11,546 nt of DNA from JAOABV01 sp039801465. GTDB lineage: Bacteria > Hydrothermota > Tepidihabitantia > Tepidihabitantales > CAIPLT01. Under the pieces are notes generated by a model, which searched no databases, was not told the origin of the DNA, and saw only the letters and a program-made list of their open reading frames with translations. This document shows, one piece after another, positions 1 to 11,546 of the stretch. Location of the stretch: contig JBDRUT010000038.1 of assembly GCA_039801465.1 (NCBI GenBank), positions 1 through 11,546 of the forward strand, written 5' to 3'. Numbering within the stretch: position 1 is the first letter of the stretch; every line of letters starts with the position of its first letter. The position numbers and the translations under genes are program-made.

Positions 1-767
1 CTTAGTTTATCTCCGTCACCTAATTGCGCTTCTTGGATACGCTCTTGTATAAATCTTCTTTCAGCTCGTTTTTGATCTAACTTGGCTGTTTGTGCATTGA
101 TAACATTTTGATAATTTTCCAAACTAACTTCTCTATTGCTAATGAAAGGATTTTCCGATAATGCTTGTCTTCTTGCTTTAAGTATTTCTCTATTTCTTTG
201 TTTGTAATCCTCAATAGATAAAGCAGTACCTACTTCTGGTGAAGCTTTAATTTGCCTTGATCCTGCTTCTACATAAGGTTGTCTTACAGGATACTGAGGT
301 TGCTTTAATTCAACATTACTTTCTAAAGTTGGATCTAAAGGAATTGCTTTACTTGTAAAAGGATGTATTTGCGAAATAGTTGGCTCAATTTTAGCTACTT
401 GTACTTGTTGTGTTGTTTGTGCTGTCGAAGAAGTTTGTGACTGCGGTGAAGTTGTAGAAGAAGAAACCGATTGTGATTGCAAAGAAGGCGGCGGCTGCGT
501 CGGAGGAGGAGGAGAAGCAGTAGAAGAAGGAGGAGGAGGAGGCGGCGGAGCAGAAGGCGGTGATTGAGCTTGAGGCGACGAAGAAGATTGATTTAATTTA
601 TTGTTATTGTTTAACAAAAAATCTATACTGTTTTTGATAGCATCTCTATAATGCCAAGCAGCGGCTGCCGTACCTAAAGCGCCCAAACCCAAGGCACCTG
701 CAACAGCTAAATTTCTAAGCCTTTTTCTTTTTTCTTCTTCTTGTTTTTTCCTTCTATTAAAAAACAT
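1..767 (-). CDS. Partial membrane-anchored protein with polyproline linker (C-terminus outside window)
   Basis: Translating the minus strand from the ATG at 767-765 gives 255 uninterrupted codons to the left edge, so the gene continues outside the window. The first ~18 residues are strongly charged (Lys/Arg/Glu). Residues ~19-39 form an Ala/Gly/Leu hydrophobic stretch fitting one membrane helix. Residues ~56-125 are a low-complexity Ser/Gln/Thr/Pro linker that includes runs of seven, four and three prolines (residues 74-95). Residues ~185-250 are highly charged and probably helical. The start is supported by AAGG seven bases upstream and by lying 9 nt after the stop of the preceding gene. The topology (cytoplasmic N-terminus, one anchor, Pro-rich spacer, C-terminal domain) resembles TonB-type or other envelope-spanning proteins, but no TonB domain is visible. 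In this phage-like context it may instead be a minor virion or DNA-entry protein. I do not recognise the family. Confidence 0.85.
   Translation of the reverse strand, partial: MFFNRRKKQEEEKRKRLRNLAVAGALGLGALGTAAAAWHYRDAIKNSIDFLLNNNNKLNQSSSSPQAQSPPSAPPPPPPPSSTASPPPPTQPPPSLQSQSVSSSTTSPQSQTSSTAQTTQQVQVAKIEPTISQIHPFTSKAIPLDPTLESNVELKQPQYPVRQPYVEAGSRQIKASPEVGTALSIEDYKQRNREILKARRQALSENPFISNREVSLENYQNVINAQTAKLDQKRAERRFIQERIQEAQLGDGDKL
483..563 (-). repeat. Proline-codon repeat tract (CCT/CCG)
   Basis: On the plus strand this is a GGA/GGC-rich simple repeat. On the coding strand it reads as Pro runs with Ser, Ala, Thr and Gln at residues ~69-95 of the partial membrane protein. It is an obvious G+C-rich island in otherwise A+T-rich sequence. 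Known biology: consecutive prolines stall ribosomes and usually need elongation factor P. The repeat stays in frame, so slippage would mainly change linker length. Confidence 0.8.
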
Positions 768-774
768 ATAGATA

Positions 775-778
775 CCTT
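775..778 (-). promoter_or_regulatory. Short ribosome-binding site (AAGG)
   Basis: AAGG lies seven bases before the ATG at 767 and overlaps the stop codon (779-777) of the preceding 112-residue gene. This suggests translational coupling and supports the chosen start of the polyproline protein. Confidence 0.5.
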
Positions 779-1115
779 AGATACGATTTTTATCAAAGGA
801 AATATTTGACTTTAGTTTATTTACTATTGCTTCTCTGGTATAACCTTCTTTAACCATTTTTCTCGCCATAACTCGTAAATCAGAAACCAAAGCTAAAGAA
901 ATTCCCACAGCCGTAGGTACCAATAAAAAGTTGGATATATTTAGTTTTTTGCTCGAATTGTCCTGACGTGTATTAGACACAACTTGACTGTTGTTTGGAA
1001 GAACTTCTTGAGCAAAATTCTTATTCAAAAAATAAGAATTAGGTATTGCTGAAGATTTAGCAAATCTTCCTATATTTGGAACAAAACGTTCGTTACGTTC
1101 TTCATCCATAGACAT
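777..1115 (-). CDS. Small single-pass membrane protein, 112 residues, family unknown
   Basis: This is a complete frame from the ATG at 1115-1113 to TAA at 779-777; a second ATG sits two codons later. Residues 1-57 are polar and Asn/Ser-rich with several Arg/Lys. Residues ~61-80 form one hydrophobic segment that contains a proline and would span a membrane. Residues ~81-112 are a basic, probably helical tail. There is no signal-peptidase motif, so a retained anchor is more likely than a secreted protein. No clear Shine-Dalgarno precedes it; the leader is almost pure A/T. It follows the 799-residue gene after the largest gap in the window and sits 9 nt ahead of another one-anchor protein, so the two may work together at a membrane. 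Holin or spanin roles were considered: one helix and no coiled coil give no real support. Confidence 0.75.
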   Translation of the reverse strand: MSMDEERNERFVPNIGRFAKSSAIPNSYFLNKNFAQEVLPNNSQVVSNTRQDNSSKKLNISNFLLVPTAVGISLALVSDLRVMARKMVKEGYTREAIVNKLKSNISFDKNRI

Positions 1116-1171
1116 CTAAAATGCTTATATTATTTTATCATTTTTATTAAAAATTATCCATTATACACATC
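1116..1171 (-). promoter_or_regulatory. 56-nt AT-rich gap with possible weak promoter
   Basis: This is the only gap longer than about a dozen bases between genes. On the coding strand it holds a perfect TATAAT (1165-1160), but no good -35 hexamer lies 16 to 18 bases upstream. It also holds an A/T-only inverted repeat, ATTTTT-AAT-AAAAAT (1154-1140). The repeat is too weak to act as a rho-independent terminator. A minor internal promoter for the two membrane-protein genes is possible, but TATAAT arises easily by chance in such A/T-rich sequence. Confidence 0.25.
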
Positions 1172-3571
1172 TCATGTTAAATAATACTCATTAAACGTGC
1201 GATTCAGCTTATCCTTAAGAATCATGGGCTTATGTGTTAAAAATTTTGGCAAATTTTCTAAAAGGCATACATCATCTATCCATTTAAGAGGGATTGATAC
1301 TGTGTTTAACTCATTTACTTCTCTATTTAATTTTTTAGCTTTTCTATAAATGTTTTTTATGTAAGGTTTATATCCTGAATGTATTTCATTAAGCTTTTCC
1401 GAAAAATCAGTTTCGCTTAGATTTAAATCTATAGTAAATACCCATTTTTTCATCGCTGCAAATATTTTATAAATAAGCTGATAACACAGTTGTTCAAAGT
1501 CATCTATGTTAACTTGATTCATTTTCATAAAATTTTTAATATTGTTTAATAATTCTTCTCCAAAAAAGTCGCTTCTATAGTAAATACCTTCAAACCCCCC
1601 TTCTGTAATATTGTTTAACTGATCTTCCGATAAAAACTTATAATTTACAAGTAGAAGATTTAGTTTATACAAGTTATTTAAAAACATTTTTGGTTTTTTT
1701 AACTTTTTATCTAAATAAGGCAGTTTTTTCGCAAAACACTTATCTATGTTATTTATAATCAAAGTCACAACAAACTGAGATTGTTTTCTAAACTTAGGAC
1801 AATTATTCTCTTCAATCCAATTATAGAAAAAATCTGAATATGGATAAATAGGATAGGAGTATATATAAGGGGGAGTGTGGCTTGCGTCTAAATCCCAAGG
1901 GCTTTTATACGAAACAATTAAGTATGCCATTGCAGTATTAAAAATATCCTTAGAATAAAAATTTATCGGCATATTTGAAAACTTGGAATAAGCTTCATAC
2001 AGTTCACGAGCATTCAAAATAAAAGGAACCACATAGCAATAGGTATGCACATACGATAACGCGTGAAATGTTTTAGAATAATTTAAAATCTCTGAGTTAC
2101 CTATTTTTAAAGAATTTCCAACCAAAAAACTAAATACACTATTTTTAAAAGGCGAATAATGATCTAAAAAATGCGAAAAAATATTAAGCTCGTTCTTAAT
2201 AGCTTTTTCATAAAAATAGAAACTTCTTTTAAAGTTCAAACCATTCCTTGACTTAGTTGGATTGCTATCTTCTGCAAGATTCGTGGGAAGGTTTGAAGAT
2301 AGTGTATAGTTTGGAGATATATAAGCTTCATGATACACTATTCTTCTACGAATTTTAGATCCACCAAAAAAGACTCTATTGTAAGGTGGAGAATTAGTTA
2401 ACAAACGAACTGCATGGCGACCAAACATATCTGGCCAAAACGAAGTCCATCTGCGTAATGAACTTACAGACATAGTAAATGTGCCGCCTGTAGGTATTCC
2501 AATTTCAGGAAATGTAGAAAACTCTTCTACACCAGAAGACAAACTACTTAAGTTAAGCAGATCTCTATAACTATAACACTGAAAAGGATTGGTGTTATAA
2601 GGCGTAGAAACACTAGGGCCAATATATTGATCACCTCCATCAGTTGTCGTAATATCTGACTGCTCTAAAATGGCGCCAAAATAGACATCTGGATAGTCTG
2701 CGTTGTAATAATAACCACCTGCTGCAACAGGCCATTGAACGAAATGATCTGGGGGACCACCAAGATACTGATTTTGCATAGAAAAATCGGGGCCGTAAAC
2801 TTCAGTTACTGATTTTACATATCTATAGCCTCCAAACGAATCTGCAGATAAAGATATATAAGAATATTTGCCATAAGAAATGTAATGGGACGGCACAAAA
2901 ACAGATTCCTCTCCCAAATAAATTTCGTTTATAGTGTAATTGCTTGAACCAATTATTGGATTTTTTTGAAAATCAAAAGGAATAGAAGTATTTGTTCTGT
3001 TAACTAAATATTCTACAAATTGTTTTATACGAGCCTGTAAATAAATTAAAAACTCTTCTGAGTAAACTCGATTATAACAATAACACTGAAATGAATTATG
3101 CTGAAAACTATCTATTTTAAACTTAAAATTCATCATACTATTCTCTTGTTCTAGCTTTATTAACAAATCTGCAACACCCCTAATAGCGGTTTCATTTATT
3201 TTACCCAATTGTATTTCTGCGGTACTTTTTAAGTTGTCTTCTGTGTTATTAATAACTCGGTAGTTTTGTGCCACATTGAGTAAATCGTCAAAATAAAGTA
3301 TTTCAGAGTCTAAATACTCTAAAAATGACTCTTTATTTACTTCTTTAAGAGTAAAAGCATTTAAATATGGTTTATCGTCGAACTCATTATCCCAATTAAA
3401 CAAGATAAAAAAGTCACTTTTAATCGGTCTTTTGCCTAAGTTAAGAGCAGTAGAAACGCTTTGATTGTTGTATCTTAAGTTAAAAACTGAGGTATTTTTA
3501 CCGTATACAGGATTGATAGTTAATTCGGGAGAAAGGTTAGCCTGCAAATACTTATCTAATTCATCAAACAT
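1172..3571 (-). CDS. Large tail-region protein of unrecognised family, 799 residues
   Basis: This is a complete frame from the ATG at 3571-3569 to TGA at 1174-1172, preceded by GAGGT nine bases upstream. It is placed two bases after the stop of the 1673-residue gene, which implies one transcript and coupled translation. I do not recognise the family. The N-terminal part (~1-200) mixes helix and strand. The middle (~200-420) is rich in Tyr, Phe, Gly, Pro and Ser, as in beta-structured surface proteins. The C-terminal third (~560-790) is Lys/Leu/Asn-rich and looks helical. No signal peptide or membrane segment is visible. The short motif FQCYxY occurs twice (residues 161 and 330). Its position after a hub and a giant beta-rich protein suggests a virion tail-tip, fibre or baseplate accessory, but this is context only. 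A non-structural role cannot be excluded. Confidence 0.85.
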   Translation of the reverse strand: MFDELDKYLQANLSPELTINPVYGKNTSVFNLRYNNQSVSTALNLGKRPIKSDFFILFNWDNEFDDKPYLNAFTLKEVNKESFLEYLDSEILYFDDLLNVAQNYRVINNTEDNLKSTAEIQLGKINETAIRGVADLLIKLEQENSMMNFKFKIDSFQHNSFQCYCYNRVYSEEFLIYLQARIKQFVEYLVNRTNTSIPFDFQKNPIIGSSNYTINEIYLGEESVFVPSHYISYGKYSYISLSADSFGGYRYVKSVTEVYGPDFSMQNQYLGGPPDHFVQWPVAAGGYYYNADYPDVYFGAILEQSDITTTDGGDQYIGPSVSTPYNTNPFQCYSYRDLLNLSSLSSGVEEFSTFPEIGIPTGGTFTMSVSSLRRWTSFWPDMFGRHAVRLLTNSPPYNRVFFGGSKIRRRIVYHEAYISPNYTLSSNLPTNLAEDSNPTKSRNGLNFKRSFYFYEKAIKNELNIFSHFLDHYSPFKNSVFSFLVGNSLKIGNSEILNYSKTFHALSYVHTYCYVVPFILNARELYEAYSKFSNMPINFYSKDIFNTAMAYLIVSYKSPWDLDASHTPPYIYSYPIYPYSDFFYNWIEENNCPKFRKQSQFVVTLIINNIDKCFAKKLPYLDKKLKKPKMFLNNLYKLNLLLVNYKFLSEDQLNNITEGGFEGIYYRSDFFGEELLNNIKNFMKMNQVNIDDFEQLCYQLIYKIFAAMKKWVFTIDLNLSETDFSEKLNEIHSGYKPYIKNIYRKAKKLNREVNELNTVSIPLKWIDDVCLLENLPKFLTHKPMILKDKLNRTFNEYYLT

Positions 3572-3573
3572 CC

Positions 3574-8595
<5,022 letters not shown>

Positions 8596-8598
8596 AAG

Positions 8599-8784
8599 CT
8601 AGTAAGTAGTTAACCCAAAAACACTTGTAGATATAGAACCGAAACTAATAGGCCTAATGTTAATCTGATCATTTACAGAAACTACAACTCTAGAGGGTGT
8701 GACAATCACTCTAGGTTTGTACTTCTCAAGATATTTTTTTAGCTCTTGATCTAGTTTTATTACTTCGTCAAGCTGCATAAACAA
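8599..8784 (-). CDS. Small protein of unknown function between hub and giant gene, 59 or 61 residues
   Basis: The frame ends at TAG 8601-8599. Two starts compete. TTG at 8784-8782 lies 6 nt after AAGGGG and 3 nt after the hub stop. ATG at 8778-8776 is two codons later and 12 nt from the same AAGGGG. Shine-Dalgarno spacing favours TTG and codon preference favours ATG; the protein is essentially the same. Residues ~5-23 are a charged helix alternating Leu with Lys/Glu, and residues ~24-60 are Val/Ile/Ser-rich with beta pattern. There is no membrane segment. Tight spacing on both sides argues that it is a real gene rather than chance. It could be a small tail-tip assembly or capping component, but nothing identifies it. 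Confidence 0.65.
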   Translation of the reverse strand: MFMQLDEVIKLDQELKKYLEKYKPRVIVTPSRVVVSVNDQINIRPISFGSISTSVFGLTTY

Positions 8785-8787
8785 AAG

Positions 8788-11496
8788 TTACCCCTTATAG
8801 ACATAATACTGCACACTACCTAGTTTGGCAATACGTTCTTTCGTCCAAGTTATTTGTTTCGGCCTAAACTCACCTACAATCAATTTGGTTTCTTGGCACA
8901 AAGCTAACAACTCTCCATCAGGATCAACCCCTTTAAACTCTATTGTAAAATCCACTATATTTACACGTAAATTAATGGACGCTAATTCTGGAACATCCAA
9001 TATTTGTATATAATCACCTGTGTCTATCTTATCAAACAAACCAAAAAGCTGCAAGGAATAAACTTTATAGCTTTGCATTTCTTCTAAAGCTAATGTCGTT
9101 TCTAAAGCAACTTTATATTTTTCAAAAGAGGTAGTAGGAAAATCGGGAAGTTGCTGACGCCGCCTCATATAATAATTTAAGTTTCCTAAGTGAAGATAAG
9201 GAGTTAAATTTGGTGTACTTATTTTATAGATAAAACGATCAGGTCTCTGAAGTCTAATATCTAAAGCAACATATGGTTGTTCAAACATCTTAGGAGCAGG
9301 AGGTCTACCAACGACATAAGAAGATTGAGATCTAGAAATTGAACTATTACTAGAATAGTTTTGATTATTTTCTGATATTTCTTCAATATAGGCTTCAAAT
9401 GGAACATCAATAACATTACCTGTTTGAACTTCTATATCTTTAGTTTTAGAAGTTGCTAACCGTCTAAGTATTTGAATTTTAGTATCCCAACCTCGCACCA
9501 AATTAGGCTCCCATTGTGTCGTTATTGCTTTATAAAACTCTGCAGCTAAATTAATTATTTCTGAATCTCCTCTATATTCTTCAGGAAGCCACTCAGGATC
9601 CAATGAACCTAAACTATTAGGCATTAAACTTGATAAATTTGGATTACAAGTATCATTAATAATCAAGTTTAATTTTTCTTTTAAATAATTTGCTTTATAA
9701 GAGCGTTCAAAATAAACGTCTAAATTAGAAGGATTCATAAAACTATTAATTTCAGTTAATTGTTGATTAGATTCCTTGAAAACCCAAAGGGGAGGAACCC
9801 AATTTGGGTCCACGACAATATAATAAGCAAATCCTTGACGATCTGTTTCTATTGGGTCAATTCCAAATGACTCTGGCCTTGAACGAATCAATTGACCTGC
9901 AATTAATTCATCTTTGTTAACGTCGTATAAACTAACGTAATAATAATAACGACCAATTCCTTTATAAGAAAAAAATGGAGTAATACTTTTTAAGTAATAC
10001 AATTTTGCTAGATTTTTTTCTAACTCTAATTTAGAAAAGTTAAATTCTAATCTTTCTTCTATATCGGGGTCTTCATTTAAAGCAAAGCTACGTTCAAGTT
10101 GCTCTATTTGAACTTTTAAATTATCAATTTCAACATCTAAATCAAATAAATCATGAGCTACGCTATTTGTTTTTTTATTTATTCTTTCTTGAACAGTTAT
10201 ATCAGTTTTTATAGCAAACAAATATTGCTTATTTCCGTACCCTCTATTGACAATAGTGGGTCTAACAAAATACTCACCTGTTCCATCTATAACTTTTATT
10301 CTCAAGTTCGCTACTTGACTATAAATATAAAAATAGTTCAAAGGAGCATAATCGTATAAAATTATTTTTCTAGAAGTTAAAACTTCTTCTGCTACAGCAG
10401 ATCGTGGATGTTCACCTGCAGCGTAATTGGGTCTAGAAAAAATTACTGGAGGTTCTCCTTCACCTGCAGACAACAGCGAATTACGAAAAGAAGCACCTCC
10501 AACAGCGAGCTTAGGATAATTATATGCATATTCTTCTTCAAGCTCCATAATTACATTACTTCCTAACATATAAGTACATTTTTTATTTAAAGAACCAGAA
10601 GGATAAGGAACATTTGTTTGCTGATAATTTGTTAGAGCATTATTAAGTATCAAAGTTGATGTTCCAGATGAACTGTTTATCCTTACTAATTTAGATATTG
10701 CTGGCCTTTCTTCAGTTCTTTGCTGTGTACAGACAAATACAGAAGGCAGGGGTTTTGGGACATAATACGGCAAATTTGCTGACTCTGTATTAAAATACTC
10801 ATCATACGTTTCATATAATGGACTTGTAAAACAGTCTTCTAAAATAACGGGCTTTTCAGTGTTTATCTGTCTGTAAAAAAGGCGGTATTTTAAAGAGTTT
10901 GTGATAATATGCTTACGACCTTCATTTAATGGCTTAAAAATAATCTTATTTCCTCTGTCTAAAAAGACATAATGACCATAAAGCTTACTATACTGCAAAG
11001 CCATTTCAAGAATCGGATAAGAAAATAGCTTTGTTACTTCATTATAATCAGCTCTTTTAACCATAAAATCTAACCCTTCGCAAGAAAGCCCTGCTTCTGA
11101 AGCAATCTGAGCAAATGGAACTGCAGAAATTTGAGAAGAAGTCTCAGGCATAAAAGCCAACGGCGTTGTGTAATTTGTACCTCGCGCCGCAACAAATGCC
11201 TTATAGGTTATTTGTAAATCGTAGGTTTCAATTCGATTTACAGCACCACTTGGATTAGGAACTGAAGATATAGACTGTCTAAAAGAATCTACGATAAAAG
11301 TAGAATTATAAAAAGTATAAAATTTACCATATTCTGCATATGTTTTAATATAATCATTTATCTTATGTTTTGGAATATATTGAATTGTTAAATTAGCTTG
11401 CGGTGGCTGTTCTATTGTTTTTTGCAAATTAAAAGATCCGTGAATAACGGGAGGATCATAATCCTTAAATATATGCTGAACACGATTAGTAGTCAT
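8788..11496 (-). CDS. Probable phage tail/baseplate hub protein (gpD/gp27-like) with coiled-coil insertion, 902 residues
   Basis: This is a complete frame from the ATG at 11496-11494 to TAA at 8790-8788. The N-terminal ~190 residues follow the pattern of hub proteins. Beta-rich segments come first (residues ~18-100). A helix follows with VPFAQIASEAGL (126-137), like the "domain entry" helix of gpD-type hubs, and then LEMALQYSKLYGHYVFLDRG (163-182), which matches the usual rLA..yGy.vf.d. strand-helix pattern. Near the C-terminus, KIDTGDYIQI (823-832) followed by a V.I.V.D.T.E strand pattern fits the late hub beta domain. Residues ~446-503 form a charged heptad-like coiled coil, and residues ~190-440 and 505-800 are extra material. 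At 902 residues it is much longer than simple hubs such as P2 gpD (about 390). No lysozyme or peptidase motif is visible. The role would be a ring capping the tail tube and carrying tail-tip fibres. The assignment is by pattern only; a Tal-like tail-tip protein is the main alternative. Confidence 0.7.
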   Translation of the reverse strand: MTTNRVQHIFKDYDPPVIHGSFNLQKTIEQPPQANLTIQYIPKHKINDYIKTYAEYGKFYTFYNSTFIVDSFRQSISSVPNPSGAVNRIETYDLQITYKAFVAARGTNYTTPLAFMPETSSQISAVPFAQIASEAGLSCEGLDFMVKRADYNEVTKLFSYPILEMALQYSKLYGHYVFLDRGNKIIFKPLNEGRKHIITNSLKYRLFYRQINTEKPVILEDCFTSPLYETYDEYFNTESANLPYYVPKPLPSVFVCTQQRTEERPAISKLVRINSSSGTSTLILNNALTNYQQTNVPYPSGSLNKKCTYMLGSNVIMELEEEYAYNYPKLAVGGASFRNSLLSAGEGEPPVIFSRPNYAAGEHPRSAVAEEVLTSRKIILYDYAPLNYFYIYSQVANLRIKVIDGTGEYFVRPTIVNRGYGNKQYLFAIKTDITVQERINKKTNSVAHDLFDLDVEIDNLKVQIEQLERSFALNEDPDIEERLEFNFSKLELEKNLAKLYYLKSITPFFSYKGIGRYYYYVSLYDVNKDELIAGQLIRSRPESFGIDPIETDRQGFAYYIVVDPNWVPPLWVFKESNQQLTEINSFMNPSNLDVYFERSYKANYLKEKLNLIINDTCNPNLSSLMPNSLGSLDPEWLPEEYRGDSEIINLAAEFYKAITTQWEPNLVRGWDTKIQILRRLATSKTKDIEVQTGNVIDVPFEAYIEEISENNQNYSSNSSISRSQSSYVVGRPPAPKMFEQPYVALDIRLQRPDRFIYKISTPNLTPYLHLGNLNYYMRRRQQLPDFPTTSFEKYKVALETTLALEEMQSYKVYSLQLFGLFDKIDTGDYIQILDVPELASINLRVNIVDFTIEFKGVDPDGELLALCQETKLIVGEFRPKQITWTKERIAKLGSVQYYVYKG
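8791..8796 (-). promoter_or_regulatory. Ribosome-binding site AAGGGG overlapping hub gene end
   Basis: AAGGGG is made of the last Lys-Gly codons of the hub gene. It lies 6 nt from a TTG and 12 nt from an ATG, so it is the main evidence for the upstream TTG start of the small gene. The match to AGGAGG is partial. Confidence 0.45.
9988..10161 (-). other. Coiled-coil segment inside the hub-like protein
   Basis: Residues 446-503 alternate hydrophobic positions (Leu, Ile, Val) with acidic and basic residues. An example is the stretch DLDVEIDNLKVQIEQLE, then an acidic break, then a second Leu-rich helix ending near KSITPFF. The pattern suggests a helical hairpin or an oligomerisation element inserted between the hub's beta-rich parts. 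It has not been tested by a coiled-coil predictor. Confidence 0.6.
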
Positions 11497-11499
11497 TGT

Positions 11500-11546
11500 T
11501 TAATAGAAAACTAAAGACGTATTATTACCCTGCAGTCTAGTGATTT
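11500..11546 (-). CDS. Probable last codons of an upstream gene (partial)
   Basis: One minus-strand frame is open from the right edge and stops at TAA 11502-11500, reading ITRLQGNNTSLVFY. The stop lies 3 nt before the hub ATG, the same spacing seen elsewhere in this operon. A second frame is open to TAG at 11513-11511, so the choice is not certain. The third is closed by several stops. Too little is present to assign a function; an upstream tail gene is expected from gene order. Confidence 0.45.
   Translation of the reverse strand, partial: ITRLQGNNTSLVFY

Noticed and set aside
505..545. Strong plus-strand GGAGGAGG run, looking like a Shine-Dalgarno site
   Set aside because: It is the complement of proline codons in a minus-strand gene, and no plus-strand gene follows.
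1140..1154. Rho-independent terminator after the 799-residue gene
   Set aside because: The stem is six A/T pairs only, with no G/C pair, so it would not be stable.
8825..9013. Plus-strand open frame of 62 codons
   Set aside because: It is inside the hub-like gene, over the well-patterned C-terminal region; no supporting start signal.
10153..10359. Plus-strand open frame of 68 codons with hydrophobic residues
   Set aside because: Antisense to the hub gene just upstream of and abutting its coiled-coil segment; the Phe/Ile/Tyr richness follows from reverse-complemented Lys/Asn codons.
8788..11496. Lysozyme or peptidase domain in the hub-like protein
   Set aside because: No Glu-Asp-Thr lysozyme pattern, NlpC/P60 Cys-His pattern or metallopeptidase HxH motif could be seen.

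Overview
The window is a compact, A+T-rich stretch in which every convincing gene lies on the minus strand, so transcription runs from high to low coordinates. Genes abut with gaps of about 2 to 11 nt, except for one 56 nt gap. There are no RNA genes, insertion sequences, integrases, CRISPR arrays or clear terminators. The layout, one probable tail-hub protein followed by very large beta-rich, aromatic-rich proteins and then small membrane-anchored proteins, is best explained as part of the tail/virion module of a dsDNA tailed bacteriophage or prophage. Nothing here fixes the host. The standard bacterial code fits, because TAA, TAG and TGA all end genes. Several starts lack a Shine-Dalgarno sequence, which is compatible with hosts such as cyanobacteria but does not prove one.

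In transcription order the layout is as follows. (1) 11546-11500: the probable last codons of a gene entering from the right edge. (2) 11496-8788: a 902-residue protein whose N- and C-terminal regions look like a baseplate/tail-tip hub (gpD/gp27-like), with a coiled-coil insertion in the middle. (3) 8784-8599: a small protein of 59 or 61 residues. (4) 8595-3574: a 1673-residue protein with an Ig/fibronectin-III-like N-terminus and a Ser/Gly linker that divides it into parts of about 1140 and 515 residues. It is a candidate fibre, adhesin or tail-tip structural protein. (5) 3571-1172: a 799-residue protein of unrecognised family. (6) 1171-1116: an AT-only gap with a weak promoter-like motif. 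(7) 1115-777: a 112-residue single-pass membrane protein. (8) 767-1: the first 255 codons of a protein with one N-terminal membrane segment, a polyproline linker and a charged helical region. It runs off the left edge.

Inferred joint role: the hub closes the tail tube and carries the host-contact structures. The two giant proteins directly downstream are the best candidates for those structures. The two membrane-segment proteins could be minor virion, DNA-entry or envelope-interacting proteins. Only the hub assignment has motif-level support; the rest rests on architecture and gene order.
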